From NCBI GenBank assembly GCA_014529385.2, contig CM043959.1, forward strand, positions 4,893,045 to 4,957,044: 64,000 nucleotides of DNA, in the 5' to 3' direction. Each line of letters opens with the position of its first letter. Position 1 is the first letter of the stretch. Below, one piece after another: positions 34,351 to 46,135 of the stretch. Position numbers and translations under genes: made by a program. This stretch comes from Adiantum capillus-veneris (Eukaryota; Streptophyta; Polypodiopsida; Polypodiales; Pteridaceae). Under the pieces are notes generated by a model. The model ran no database searches. It worked only from the letters and a program-made list of their open reading frames with translations, and was not told where the DNA came from.

Positions 34351-35089
34351 AGAGAAATAAGAATCCCTTTTTGTACGAGACATGAGGCATAGGAGAAGTA
34401 CATGGCATGTGGGATCTTTTTCTCTTCACTCATCAACTCTCAAATTCAAACTTCTACAACTCACTAAATTGTTTCATGGAAATAATGGATTGAATGTTGA
34501 ATGTATTGTTTGAATCCAACCCTCAAGCACTCAACTTCCTTCTTATTGGGTGAGACACACCAAACACAAGGATTCCTTAACATGTGCAACATTGAGTGCT
34601 TTCTTCATTGCATACAAGTTTTTCTTACGCACATCTAACATCCTTTCAACCTTGCATAAAGTAGGACCTTCTTGGTTTTGCATTGCATTTACTAAAAAAG
34701 CTAAAATGATCTACTTCATAATCAATTGGCCATCTGATCTAAGTCATTTTAAACTTAGAATCCCCAGGGCTTTGCCTGAAATATGTTAGCTTACCTTGTG
34801 CGTTCATCAAAAGGGGTAAAATTACTTTGAAATATTACAATTTGTATCTACATGATGGGTTATTTGATCAAACTTGAAACACACTATAAGTTTATGAAGA
34901 AAAAGGCATCATTTTATTCAAAGTGGCATGTAAATGGGAGGGATTTTCTACTCAATGAACGCACTTGATACCAAACATCTCTAAGAGGTGAAGTTCCCAA
35001 ACTCAAAAAGATCTCCTAACTATAGACATCCGGAAAGATTTCACTTATATGTTCTCTATGAGTTTCTTAATTTCAGGACTCTCCATAAC
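34351..35089. other. No recognisable gene
   Basis: Low-complexity flanking sequence. No frame or motif of note. Confidence 0.5.
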
Positions 35090-35267
35090 AATGTTCATGC
35101 AATTCGTTTTTTTTTTTGCAAAACTCACAATGGTGAGTGGATTATATTAATAGATCCAGAAATTACAGATTCTTGTCATGCTCGTGACAAGCCATGACCA
35201 CATCAAGGATTCTATATACATCGGCTGAAGGGGGAGTCACCCAATGATTATGGATGATCCCACACAT

Positions 35268-37728
35268 TTACCTTTGCACGTCCATTCCAACAGCCCCAAG
35301 GGTCTTGATCCACTCTTCTGAGTTCCTTTGCTTACCAATGGCGATGATCGTTACCCTGATTTCTTGGACTATCTCCTCAAACTTAGCTACCTCCAGAGAG
35401 TTCTCAAAAATTTGACTATTCCTTGCCTTCCAGATGTGTTTAAAGTAGCAATATCTCACAATTTGTGGAGCAGTGTATGACTCTTAAACATCTTCCCTCC
35501 CAAGAAGAGATCATTCTTGAAGAATTCTATTTTCCAGGTTTTTTGGATCCATTTGCAAATCTTTCCTGCAAGTCCACAGATTTTCGGACATTCCCTAAAC
35601 AGGTGGGAGAGATCTTCACAAGCTACTCTACGTTGCGAGCATCTATATGGACCAATACCCCTAGCAAGGACCTCTAATACGATTGGCATGGCTCCCCATA
35701 GCACCTTCCATAAGAAGACCTTCATCCTATCCGGCCATTGAGGGCCCAAATGTTCTTGATGATCGTTTCCCACCTTGACTCTGGTCAATTCTTTCCCCAC
35801 TATTTATTGAGTGGGGAGAACCAATCGTGTGATTTCATAAGAGAAAGATACACAGTCTTTGTTTGGGGTTTTAGAAAATGTCTTTTCACAGGCCAGTGCC
35901 ACGCTTGTTGACGCACAGTCTGGCAGATACCACAAAGTGAGTTGTTCAAGGACTCTGCTGATCATCACTCTTTCTAGCCCACCGAGGCTAAACTCATAAG
36001 CTAGTTAGTCAATTTCTTTCCAACAGCCTCTGTTGTAGTCCCACAGTTGACCTATATGCCTAATACCTTTGTTATTAACTTTCTTGGCCACTTCCCTCCA
36101 AAAAGGGGTCAAAAGGATGCCTCCAGCCTTGGATAGCCAAGGGAACCAATAATATATAGAGTTGTGTAAGTATTTTGACCACTCTCCCCATTCTAAAGAC
36201 CATGTTACTCTGTTGCATTACGGGCAAGCTCACTTGTCATACTCCCAATTTTAAGAATGACCCATTGAGGGGCCAACAGCTTGCTGTGCACCTCAACCTC
36301 TTTCCACTGCCTGCCTTGTGAGTGAATTTTGGAGTTTTCCATCATATCTTTCGCGATAATAGCCCAAGCTTGGTGTTCCTTCACAAGGGATACCAAAAAC
36401 TTGGCACATTGAGCCTTTGTGTGAGTGCTCGGTTAAGAATCTCAAGCCCACCTTGCTCCACTGGTCTCGCAACCGTCTCCCATTTTGCCCATTGCCAGGG
36501 TGTTGTGTCTTTAGTGTTGTTCTTCCAAAGAAATCTCTTTACTGGTTTCAAGAACTCTTTCCAGTTGCATTTAGCTAGCTTAAGTAGCGGACCACTGAAG
36601 GCTATGTAGGGTAACATGAAGGAATTGATAAAAATTATCCTGCTTGGGAAGGGGAGAAGCACGTACTCCCACCTGCGCATCTTAGTCTTGAACTTCTCCA
36701 TAGCCCATAAGAACCTCTGTTTGTGAGTAACTCCCACCCCCATCGGGGATCCTAGGTGACAAAAAATCTTCTCTGTCATTCTCGAAGAGAGAAATCAATC
36801 TCGATTTTTCCACACAACACCTTGACCCTGAGGCTAAGGCAAACGTTTGCACAATTTCCAGATCTTTCTTGATAACCTCAAGGCAAGCTTTAAGTAAGAG
36901 CAAGGAATCATCCGCAAAAATCTTTGCCAGTAGCTAGTTGTTATTCAGCAGAGCCAATCCTTTAATCTCTCCTTTAGGAGCATTGTTTTCCAATATCGTA
37001 ACCAGAGGGTGGGAACCAATGGCGAACATAAGTGGGCATCCTTGTTTTATGGATCTTCTAACCTCAAAAGCACCCACAATTCTCTCATTAAACAGGAGCT
37101 CTGATTGGCTTCCAGCACCTAGGGTGCTAACTAGTCGGCACATCCATGGCCCAAAGCCTAATGACTTCATGACATCTTCAATGTACGACCATGTTATCCT
37201 GTCATAAGCTTTATCAAGAACCAACTGCATTAAGATACACTCTTGCATTGAGAAAGCGGCATATTCAATGCCGACCATTGCAGACAATATGTTGTCATAG
37301 ATTGACCTTCCCTTGATGAAGCCATGCTGGTGGAGAGTGAGAACTTTGTTGAGGAGGGGGGATAGCCTGAGGGTGACAGTCTTGGCAATAATTTTATAGG
37401 CTACTGACATCATTGTTATGGGGCGCCAATGCTTAAGTTGGGAGCAACAGACTTGTTTGGGGATAGGCTTAATGAGGTCTCTTTTAATGCTAACATCCAT
37501 GACCCCATTCCCAAAGGCTTGATTTGCCATTTTTATGATGGGGGACTTAAGATCTTCCCAAAATTCAATGAAGAACTCAATAGTCACCCCATCCCAGCGC
37601 GAGGGGATCTTTCTTTGCCTAGAGCAAGCAACACAAGGGAGCATTCATCCTCGGTGAACGCCTTCTCCAGGAGGGTTGCTTCAGAGAGGGAAAGTGTTCT
37701 TTTGACGCTCCCAAGGAGAGTGCTCTAG
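35268..37728 (-). pseudogene. LINE reverse transcriptase and C-terminal zf-RVT region
   Basis: The RT opens GVTIEFFIEFWEDLKSPI, continues ITMMSVAYKIIAKTVTLRL and HQHGFIKGRSIYDNILSA, VLDKAYDRITWSYI, and RRSIKQGCPLMFAIG. A stop (TAG, minus strand 36936-36934) lies ten codons before the catalytic FADDSLLLL (36919-36893). The thumb follows (GVGVTHKQRFLWAMEKFKTK, 36779-36381). A zf-RVT-like segment follows: FLWKVLWGAMPIVLEVLARG, HLFRECP, 35800-35456. The C-terminal HIWKARNSQIF ends at 35268. A second stop and frame changes at about 36780, 36380 and 35460 disable it. Confidence 0.9.
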
Positions 37729-38020
37729 CGGCATCTATCTCAGGGGAGCAAGCCTCAGGCTGACTATGATTTGCTGCAAGTGGTTGAGCATTAATGCAGC
37801 CATTTCATCAGGATTTTCAATATCATTTCCATCCATATTTGTGAGAGAGTGGACTAGGCCCCGAATCTTTTAAATTTGAGGGCTCTAAAGAAGTGAGTAT
37901 GATTGGCCTCCTCCGACCGGAGGAAGGTTTCTCTGGAAAGGATTCTGGCCTTCCTCACCTCCTCCAGTTAAAGATCGATTAATTTTGCTTTATCTTCTAG
38001 CCATCTTCTGTGCTCTGTCT

Positions 38021-39060
38021 CTAAAGTGAAACCTTCATGTTTTTGGTGGTTAAGATTTCAAAATTGTCTACAAGCTGATTGAGTTGCTCCTCTTGTTTTT
38101 TCCTTCTTCTGGGCCATGCAGTTTTGATGGCTTTTTGGATACTCTTGGCACTAGGGCTTTCTGAGTCCACATCTTTACGTATCTTCCTCATAGCTTTGAG
38201 GTCTAGGCTTCTGAAAAGAGGGTCTTTAAGTAGGTGGGCCCCTGTTGACAGTAGCTTTTTAGAACCTTGAGGGCAATGATCTGCTCCTTTGTTTTTTTTC
38301 AATTTTATGCTTAACGGAAAGTGATCTGATAAGCACGGTGACGTGATCACATTCATTTTCAAGCATGAAGGTAACCAATCAGCTTGATGAGAGTAGTAGC
38401 ACCGCTCCAATTGGAAAGTCCTATTGGCATATTGTAAGATCGTGTTGCTCCATGGGCCTAACTCCCACATGTCCACCGATGCCCACTTCTCACAAAGGAT
38501 TAGCCATTTGGATTGTTTAGAACCAGCTAACATGTTCGATGTGCCATTTCTGTCCCTTCTTTTCTCCACCATATTGAAATCACCTACCAAGAGCCATTCT
38601 CCTTCAACATGGATATCTTTTAGGTGCTCCCTTAGTTTGGCCCTATCCTTTGCTACACAGGGACCATACACGTTGATTATAGTGACAATTTGATCAGCCC
38701 AATTGATCTTGATTCACAAATCCCTCCCTGAGGGATGATTGAAGACTGACTTAGGCTCAAGATCCCTATCCACAATAGAAAGGACTCCACTGAATCTATT
38801 GGCTCCCTCTCCATAGAAGGCCAATTTCTTACTAAATGTTTGCTTTCTTTTGCAAGTGGCATCTAGGTTGTGCTCTTGGATAGCCTAGAAGCTGATCCCC
38901 TTACTTCTTCTGACTTCTTCCCAAAAAAGTGGGCTCTTCTTTTGGGTTTCTCCCCTTCACGTTCCAGGGATTGTAGATCAATTCTTCCATTTATTGAGAT
39001 AGGGTACAAACTCCTCAACTTCAAGGCACTCATCTTCGATGCCCTCTTTCCTGCTATTCT
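38021..39060 (-). pseudogene. LINE endonuclease (EEP fold) domain
   Basis: The minus-strand frame 38671-38021 has MYGPCVAKDRAKLREHL, WLLVGDFNMVEKRRDRNG (the GDFN motif), QLERCYYSHQADW and CLSDHFPLSIKL (the SDH motif), then a basic linker towards the RT. The N-terminal part (IYNPWNVKG, AIQEHNL) is in other frames between about 39000 and 38680, so it is frameshifted. The endonuclease would nick target DNA for target-primed reverse transcription. Confidence 0.87.
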
Positions 39061-39218
39061 CTTTTCTCTGCTCAATCCCATGCCCCTTTGTCACCGTAAA
39101 GTTCTCGGGGTTATTATCTCGAAGAATCTCAAAGATATTATCAAATAGGAAGGGGGTTTGGGAGTGTCCATTGGGGCTTCTTTCAAGTGTAACAAAGGAG
39201 GTAATGTTTATGCAATTC

Positions 39219-39817
39219 TATGTGAAGGACTCAAATGTTCATACTATGATTTTATGAATCCTTGTAAATAAATGACATACATGATTTTTGGTGTCACATT
39301 ACTAGCTCTTAACCTCCACATGTTTGTCACGATGTCACAAATGCTTACATCGTCTCTACATCCAAGCTGAAAAATTGATTGAATATTCAATGAAGGATAG
39401 TTCCATGAACAAGAAAGTTAATACTTGAGAAATACTTTATAGTAGGAAATTTCTAATTAGTTTCAAGAGACCTACCTCTTCCCTTTATTTTAATGAAATA
39501 AAATAAGAAATATGGGACTAACATTCAACACTATTTCCTTCACTTTGCTAATCTCGCTAACACGTAGGAGACATGTCTCCAAACATAGAAATAGCATACA
39601 CATGGGCGGACACCCAAACCCCTATGAGCCACATGCAAGTTTACATGGATACTAAGCGCTCAAGGGAGTCACTATATGTAAGATCTATATATCACAAGAG
39701 TCAAAAACTATCTATAAAACTTTTTAGCTGTGAATTTTTCACCAATAAAAGGGATCCTTTTTTTATTCTTCTTTTTCGCAAGATTAGTTTTTCCATACCC
39801 TTTTGTATGTCAAAGTA
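39219..39817. other. No recognisable gene
   Basis: A/T-rich flanking DNA. The short plus-strand frames show no motif. Confidence 0.5.
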
Positions 39818-40165
39818 TAACAAATCATAGAATAAAACAGTCCTTAGCAATGAGTCCACGTGATAGGCATCTTTTTAATGTATTTGACCCTTCCAAAACT
39901 AAACGTCATGTACTTGTCATATGAGCAAATGGAAGAACTCTTAGAGTTAAGTGTTGTTAATTTACATCCACACCAGAAATATTTATAATTCTATAACAAA
40001 TTATAGAATGAAACAGTCCTTACCAATGAACCCACGTGATAGGCATTTTTTTTAAATGTATTGACCCTTCCGAATCTAAACGTCATGTACTTGTCATATG
40101 AGCATATGGAAGAACCCTTAGAGTTGAGTGTTGTTATATTACATCCACATCAAAACAATTTGGAA
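39818..40165. repeat. Tandem duplication of about 180 bp
   Basis: The segment with AACAGTCCTTA-CAATGA, CACGTGATAGGCAT, AAACGTCATGTACTTGTCAT and ATGGAAGAAC occurs at 39818-39985 and again at 39998-40165. Confidence 0.88.
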
Positions 40166-40664
40166 CTAAATTTTCTTTTTTGCTAAACTTTTGAGCTATA
40201 TTATAATATCCACACCAAAATAATTTTGAACTAAATTGTCTTATTTGTAGGCTTTTTTAGTGATTTCACGACTTAAAAAACACTAAGAAGTTTACTAAAT
40301 AATTTAAAAGATTATTAAGTATGATTCTACCCAATAGAATGACAATTTTTGTGTCTACCTTTGAAAGAAAAAAACAATTTGAGGGGCTATTGAAGCTCAA
40401 AGAACTCTATTACCGTAAACCTTATTGAGATTACTAAACTGGCGGATCATAAAACAAGAGACCGTTTTTAACTTAGAGTTGCGTCTCCCTATGATTAAAT
40501 GTTTTAGTGGCATCAAGCGTTAAAAAGTAGAGTGAGATGGTGTCACACAAAAACTGAGAGCTAAATAAAAAGATAAACTTGCCATTTATGTTGAAAAAGT
40601 GATCATGCACGATATTGATCAGTGAAGATTGGAAATAATGTTTATTGGTTGGACTATTAGGTCT
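40166..40664. other. No recognisable gene
   Basis: A/T-rich, includes a short repeat of CCACACCAAAATAATTT-GAACTAAATT (about 40147 and 40206). No coding signal. Confidence 0.5.
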
Positions 40665-40890
40665 CCCCAATCTCGAAAAAATAAAAAAAATTCGAAACAT
40701 CTTAAGTGCATAGGTGAAGAGTGAGTTTAGGAAATGACAAGACACATGAAGGTGAAAAGTCAAAAGATACGTGAAGATGAAAAGTCAAAAGACTTTTTGT
40801 GTCCATATAAAGAGGTGCTCTACTTCCCATTGATTTATTTGTGTTCCTCTTCTCTTTCATTTTTCCTTTAGCATTTTTTTCTCTTTAAAG

Positions 40891-40921
<31 letters not shown>

Positions 40922-41365
40922 GCGAATGCTATATCATTTCTTCTTACATCCAACCGATACTATTGCAAATCTACGTGCTTTGTCATTGCACCCGTTTGTT
41001 CATGCTATAAGCTAACACATTGTTTTTGTTGTTGTTGAGAGAATCTTTAAATTAGGAATACCTTTAAATTTTTTTATTGGTCGGACTATTATTATAGTGT
41101 TATAAGGGCTCTTAGTAGAAAGAAATCCCATTGTGTTTGCAGCTTTTCGAATGCTAAGGATAAGGGCTAGAAAATTACATTTTCCTAACGGATCAAAATA
41201 AGGGGAAACTTAAAATTCTTCTAGTTTGAGGTCAAAATTTGAAGCTTTTGTCGGTAATTACACTAAAACTTGTGTAAATTTGTTGGTTTTCTTAAGCGCA
41301 AGCTCAAAATCTAACCGCTGTTTTATAATTTCAGTTGGTTAAAATATACTAGACCCCGGTTTTCT
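40665..41365. repeat. Dispersed repeat A, uninterrupted copy
   Basis: Its left part (AGGTCTCCCCAATCTC-AAAAAATAAA, GGAAATGACAAGACACATGA) matches 43643-43853, its middle (CTAACACAT-GTTTTTGTT-TTG, GAATCTTT-AA-TAGGAATA) matches 54580-54670, and its right part (CTTTTGTCGGTAAT-ACACT, GCAAGCTCAAAATCTAACCG, GACCCCGGTTTT) matches 60500-60660. It contains a short CT run (40898-40920). It serves as the empty site for the Rep element insertion. Confidence 0.83.
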
Positions 41366-41627
41366 TGGCTTGCCCAAAGAGCAAGGCTATAGTGATTCAT
41401 GCTCTTTTTGCTGAACTAAAATAGAAAAAAGATTGAGTTTATTTTCAAGCATTTTTTGATAGGCTAAATAAGATGATTGGTTGAAATAAGACAGTGGACA
41501 CTCTTTTAAATGAAGAGTGTGTAAATATAATGATAGAGATGTCTTGGGTTTTGAAATATGAATGAATGCTTACTTATCAAGGTAAGGATTTTGGGCTACC
41601 TTTGAAAACACGAAACGTTGACTGTCT

Positions 41628-42025
41628 TAGAGGTTAAATGATAAAGCCTTAGAGGCTCCACAAATAAAGTTGGCAGCCTTAGAGGTTAAATGATAAAGCT
41701 TTAGAGGCTCCACAAATCCAAAGACTCTTCTTTTCATTTTGAAAAGTTCTTTCACCCGTTGAAAATTGAGGTGATAGATTAAAGTTATCATTTTTGTTAG
41801 TTCAAACTTTAAGGAAGGCATCTATTCTCTAAAGTTTGTTCACTAATTAAATAGTTGCGTAGATTCCTTGCTACTTTAACTTTAATAACAAATCCTAAGG
41901 TCGTGAAGGTCGACGAGCAGCACATGAGATGCAGAGTGAGAGGGGCGGACACTGTGCGCAGAAGCTGAGCAGGGGCAACACCATAGCAACATCACAAGCA
42001 GGGGCAACACCATAGCACCATCATG
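41628..42025. repeat. Two short tandem duplications
   Basis: A 53-bp unit (TTAGAGGTTAAATGATAAAG and CTTAGAGGCTCCACAAAT) is repeated at 41628-41722. A 33-bp unit (GCAGGGGCAACACCATAGCA) is repeated at about 41968-42023. Confidence 0.85.
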
Positions 42026-42643
42026 AGCAAGCTCATCCCCCTTGTCATTTTGTCAATCACACAGCTACAATTGCACCTTGCAGAACAATGCACGACCTCA
42101 TCTTGCACCTATCTTGATCCCTTTGCTATGCCCACCTTGCTACGATCTAGTTGCTTCTGCAACTATTGCCCCGATGATGTTGTTCCAGCCCTTTCCTACC
42201 CTGTAGATGCCCTGCCTCACCGTTTACCCTTTCCCTCGCGAGTCACCACCCTGCATCTTCAGCCCCACAGGTCCTATGTATCCTCCCAGACCTAAGCACA
42301 CTCACAAAGGGATCTTGAGTTTGCAGACGAATGCAATAGAAAGAGAATGAGAGAGAGCCTCTGGTTTTAGTCAGCACGTTGCTTGTAGATGACTATGAGA
42401 GAGAGAGAGAGAAAGAGAGAGGTCCTTGCCTTCAAAATGCATGCATGCACGCAATCAGAGAGAAGCCTTTGCTATCGCATTCGCGGATTGATCTCTTGAC
42501 TTGCTTGCAAGCGGACACACACACACACACAGGGCCCTGTGCTGGTGCTTCTTCCGCGCATTCGTCACTATCTCTCTGTACCCATACTCCTCGCCATCCA
42601 TTGCAGAGCCAAAAGATCTCTATATGCGCCCTCGCAGCTGGCA

Positions 42644-42720
<77 letters not shown>

Positions 42721-42939
42721 CGCGCCCTCTGCTGCGTGAGCCCCATCTAGGGTTCAAACATACGAAATTCCTTTCCTTGAATTGGCCAAGAGGAAACTGT
42801 AGGAAATCAAGTTAAGTTTTTTTGGGTGTTCACAATTTTTGTCTATTTTGTCACGGAATTTCTCCTTCTGCCCTTGACCTTAACGGCACAATATTAAGCT
42901 TAGACACATTTTCCCCGAACATTGGCCCATGCGACAAAC

Positions 42940-43002
<63 letters not shown>

Positions 43003-43642
43003 AAGGAAATCCTCCACTTCTAATGCAACGTCGTCGCTTGTCTCCATCGATCATCGGCCCAAAAATCACGCATCCATTCTCAAAGTCATTAATTAATTTG
43101 CATGATTCGATTCCAAACTTTGGAATCTTTGAACTTGAAGCAAAATAAGTAGAGCATTCTTGCGCGGTGGATTCTCCACCTCTGCATCGTGATCTTTGAA
43201 CATTGTGTTGTCTCCCTCGCTTGCCCACCATGGAGCGAGAGACACAAGCGCAAGAACTCATCCTCCCTCCCCACCCCCCCTTTTCTACTAAAAGGTGAAG
43301 AGGATCTTCTATGATTCTTAAAAATAACCCCACATTCAAAAATTGGCAGGCCTACTCTCTCTCTAGAGCTTTAATCTTTAGAGACTTTTTATTTTTATCT
43401 TTAGAGATTTTAAAGCTAAGATTTTAAAGCTAAGTCTAGAACTTAAGGATGTATAACTTTTAAAGTAAGGTCTTCAATGATCCAATGAGGACCTAGAATT
43501 TTTTTTAAAGAAGACAAAACTTTGAATTAAAAAAAGTAAAAAGGTTACATGGACCCACAGATAGGGGAAGGGTCACTCTCAGACACTAGAGTTTTAGGAC
43601 TTAGAACTTTAGATCTTTTAAAGTGGGATTTTTTTTGTCAAG
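42026..43642. repeat. Microsatellite-rich stretch without recognisable gene
   Basis: Contains (CT)n at 42647-42715 and 42944-42998, short GA and CA runs at 42391-42420 and 42516-42531, and a C run near 43273. The short frames around them are dominated by the repeats. A small open frame at 42023-42295 begins MSKLIPLVILSITQLQLHLA, which looks like a signal peptide, but nothing supports it further. Confidence 0.7.
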
Positions 43643-43844
43643 GGCAGGTCTCCCCAATCTTCAAAAAATAAAAATTCTTTCAAAACATATCAAGTCTATA
43701 AATAAACAGAGTTTAGAAAATGAAAAGACAAATGAAGCCGAAAGTCAAAAGACAATGAAGGTGGAAACTCAAAAGACATTTGTAGTATCCGTCCTTCCTA
43801 GCTAATATTGTTGCAAATCTATATGCTTCGTCGTTGCTTGTTGT
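43643..43844. repeat. Dispersed repeat A, left half of an interrupted copy
   Basis: Aligns with 40665-40990 (with a deletion) and stops at the left border of the Rep element. The right half resumes at 54580. Confidence 0.8.
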
Positions 43845-43930
43845 TACTTGCTAGTCAAGCTATGTGAAAGCATTCTCATATCATTCACACTACTCGCTCT
43901 GCATAAAAGAAATTCATATCTTTCAAGATT
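43844..43930 (-). pseudogene. C-terminal end of the Rep gene, left of the CACTA element
   Basis: Across the CACTA element the frame of the Rep coiled-coil tail (ending GFKDEN at 52218) continues here as LERYEFLLCRASSVNDMRML and stops at a TAA at 43846-43844. The coding sequence thus reaches the very left border of the element, with the stop codon overlapping the terminal TAGCAAGTA. In-frame continuation after exact removal of the insertion supports the assignment. Confidence 0.6.
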
Positions 43931-43950
43931 CACTACAAGAGGTTGTTTGC

Positions 43951-44210
43951 TCTTGTGACGCTGTTAGCGACGGAAATACACTGGGTTTTTATAACCCCCG
44001 GTGTCGCTAAAACCGTCGCTACCAGCGTCGCTACGAGAGCGTCGCTATCTGCGTCGCTATAGGCGTCGCTATATAGCGACGCCCATAGAGACGCTCATAG
44101 CGACGCTCATAGCGACATATATAGCGACGGTTACACAGAAGACTATAGCGACGCTCATAGCGACGCTACAGAGCCATAAATAGCGACGCTTATAGCGACG
44201 TCCGAGAGAA
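43951..44210. promoter_or_regulatory. Left subterminal repeat array of the CACTA element
   Basis: About sixteen copies of TAGCGACG(C) or its complement CGTCGCTA, first mostly in one orientation (44006-44070), then in the other (44072-44205). Such arrays are the binding sites of the accessory transposase in CACTA elements. Confidence 0.9.
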
Positions 44211-44541
44211 TTTTTTTTTGGTGGCAGGACATTGAATGCCCTGCCACCCATCAACCATATTGTACTTGATTCACTTTTTAAAAAAAGTGCAAGGATAGAT
44301 AATAGACCCAAAATAGTCACCCACAAGACGCATTGTTTGCAAAATTGACAATTGTACACATCATAGGCAAAATGAATTGATTGGCAAATGTAATAATGAC
44401 AATTGTACAACATCATAGGCATAAAGAATTGATTGGCAAAAGGAACTGCAGTGACAAATGTAATAATATACATGGTTCAAAAAGACGTATAAAATCCGTC
44501 TCATGATACATAAGCTATGAGAAACCCTAAACTAATGCTAT

Positions 44542-45875
44542 CTAGCTACGGCTAAACTGACGTCGTCTAGTCAGACGTCTCATCGCGTCCAAGCGGCGTA
44601 TCTGTCGGATTCTGCAAAAAAAGACAATAAGACAGCTTTCAGTAAGTATAAACATATAACGACATTTATAAAACAATACAAAAAATAAAAAAGAGTAAAC
44701 CCTAATACTAACCATGCCGCCGCGAGAACTGAGAATGTCCATCAGGGCGTTTAAGCCCTTCCTGCCTGCGTACTTGCGCTCGTACGGTGTGGGATCACGT
44801 CGTGTCATCGACCACTGTCAAAACATACAAAGATTTCATTATGTTAGAATTAAAAAACTCATAAACCCTAAACTATCGAACATAAAGAGCAATGCGAAAA
44901 CACTTACAAAATCGGCCTCAAATGATGCCCATCCACCGCTCCCCAAGTGATGCGAGCTCCCTGCCTCTACTCGCGCTCTGGCTGCATCCTTTTGTTGCTT
45001 CCACTTGTCGGGATTCTCGCGCGCTGCTTTCTTCGCATTCTTCCAATCTTCTTTGGCCAGCCAATCTGGCCTGTTCCACCCATTCTTGATTGCTTTTTGC
45101 ACTTCGGAACGCTTGTGTTTGCAGTATTCGCGCATTCGAATCTTCATCAGGTCTTCATTGAAGCGCTGATCCCGTGTTGGAACGGGAAACTCATCATGAA
45201 GTATGCTGATGACTCTGTTTTTTAAATCACTTGGTACTTCACTCCATTTGTTTAGTATGTAGTGTCTAAACAGCTGAGAGCAAAGACCACGCATGCGCGA
45301 GATCACCTTCTTGCCGTCATCATCCATGATGATGCCGCCGCTGATGTCGACGGAGTAAGGCAAGCCCTCTGGCCGGTGACGCGTGAACCTGGGTGTCCCG
45401 GCAGGGGTCTCTAGTGGCGTGTCGATGGGGGTACGGACGTCAGGTGTCTCCACCGGCGTCTGGGCCCCGAAGCGAGGAGTGTCGAGTGGGGTGGCTCCTG
45501 GCGGAGTAGGTAGAGGTGTGTAGCTTCTAGGAACAGTTAGCCGTGCAAAACCTGGCGTAGATAGCAATGTTGTGGCTGGTGTGGGGGCGGGCAAAGAAGG
45601 GGAGGGTAAAGAGCCTCTCGAACACGAGGCGGTGTGGAGGCATCGGTGGCGGAATCCCCACAACAACCGCCACCGCCACCACTAGAGCGCCGGTGTCTAG
45701 ACGAGTGTGAAGCTCGTCTCGTCGACGCTGAAGCTTCGGAGCGCGCCGAATGCTCCTAAAGAGAGGGAGATGCGGATGGAGTAGGAACGCGCGATGATGC
45801 GCCAGAGCGATGACGCTCCACGTACCACTGTCTCTGCTGCGGTGACAAAGAAGAAAGAAACTCCTCAGCATCCAT
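44542..45875 (-). pseudogene. Second CACTA protein with plant transposase (Ptta/En/Spm, TNPA-like) domain
   Basis: A likely start is the ATG at 45875 (MDAEEFLSSLSPQQRQWYVE). The long frame 45666-44839 first has a Pro/Thr/Ser-rich region with repeated TPLDTP, TPVETP, TPIDTP and TPLETPAGTP units, as in CACTA TNPA-like proteins. The conserved domain follows (WSEVPSDLKNRVISILHDEF, IKNGWNRPDWL, SSHHLGSGGWASFE). A GT-AG intron after WASFEADF leads to WSMTRRDPTPYERKYAGRKG (about 44820-44715), and another leads to NPTDTPLG near 44610. The join between start and long frame needs a frameshift or an unrecognised intron (a TAG at about 45755). Its role in the family is to bind the subterminal repeats. 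Confidence 0.75.
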
Positions 45876-46135
45876 ACCTGCATTAAACACACGAATATTT
45901 AAACTTAATATTGAATGAATAGAGTAGACAATGACGCAAAGACCATTAAATACAATGACGTAATGACGCATATAAATACAATGACGCAATGAATTGAGTG
46001 ATAGAAGAGGCAAGTCGAAAACTCAAAATTTTCAATCAAAAGATGTGAGCGCGAGTAGAAAAGAGCGTTATACACCATGGAAGGTACTTAGAGAGCCAGA
46101 GCTTTCAAAATTGTTCAAATACAATATTTGTGGCT

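Larger units (their letters stand above)
35106..39202 (-). mobile_element. L1-like LINE, minus strand, with poly(A) and 16-bp target duplication
   Basis: The 3' end carries an A-run (T-run 35107-35117 on the plus strand). Directly outside it lies AATGTTCATGCAATTC (35090-35105), and directly outside the 5' end at 39202 lies AATGTTTATGCAATTC (39203-39218), a 15 of 16 match. Between them are an endonuclease, a reverse transcriptase and a C-terminal zinc-finger domain in the right order. ORF1 is missing, so the copy is 5' truncated at or just before the endonuclease. Confidence 0.9.

Noticed and set aside
42023-42295. 90-codon ORF starting with a signal-peptide-like sequence
   Set aside because: Promising N-terminus but no promoter, splice site or homology that I can see; mentioned only within the regional entry.
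44001-44183. Open frame of Arg/Tyr/Ile/Ala/Thr repeats
   Set aside because: It is only the CACTA subterminal motif read as codons.
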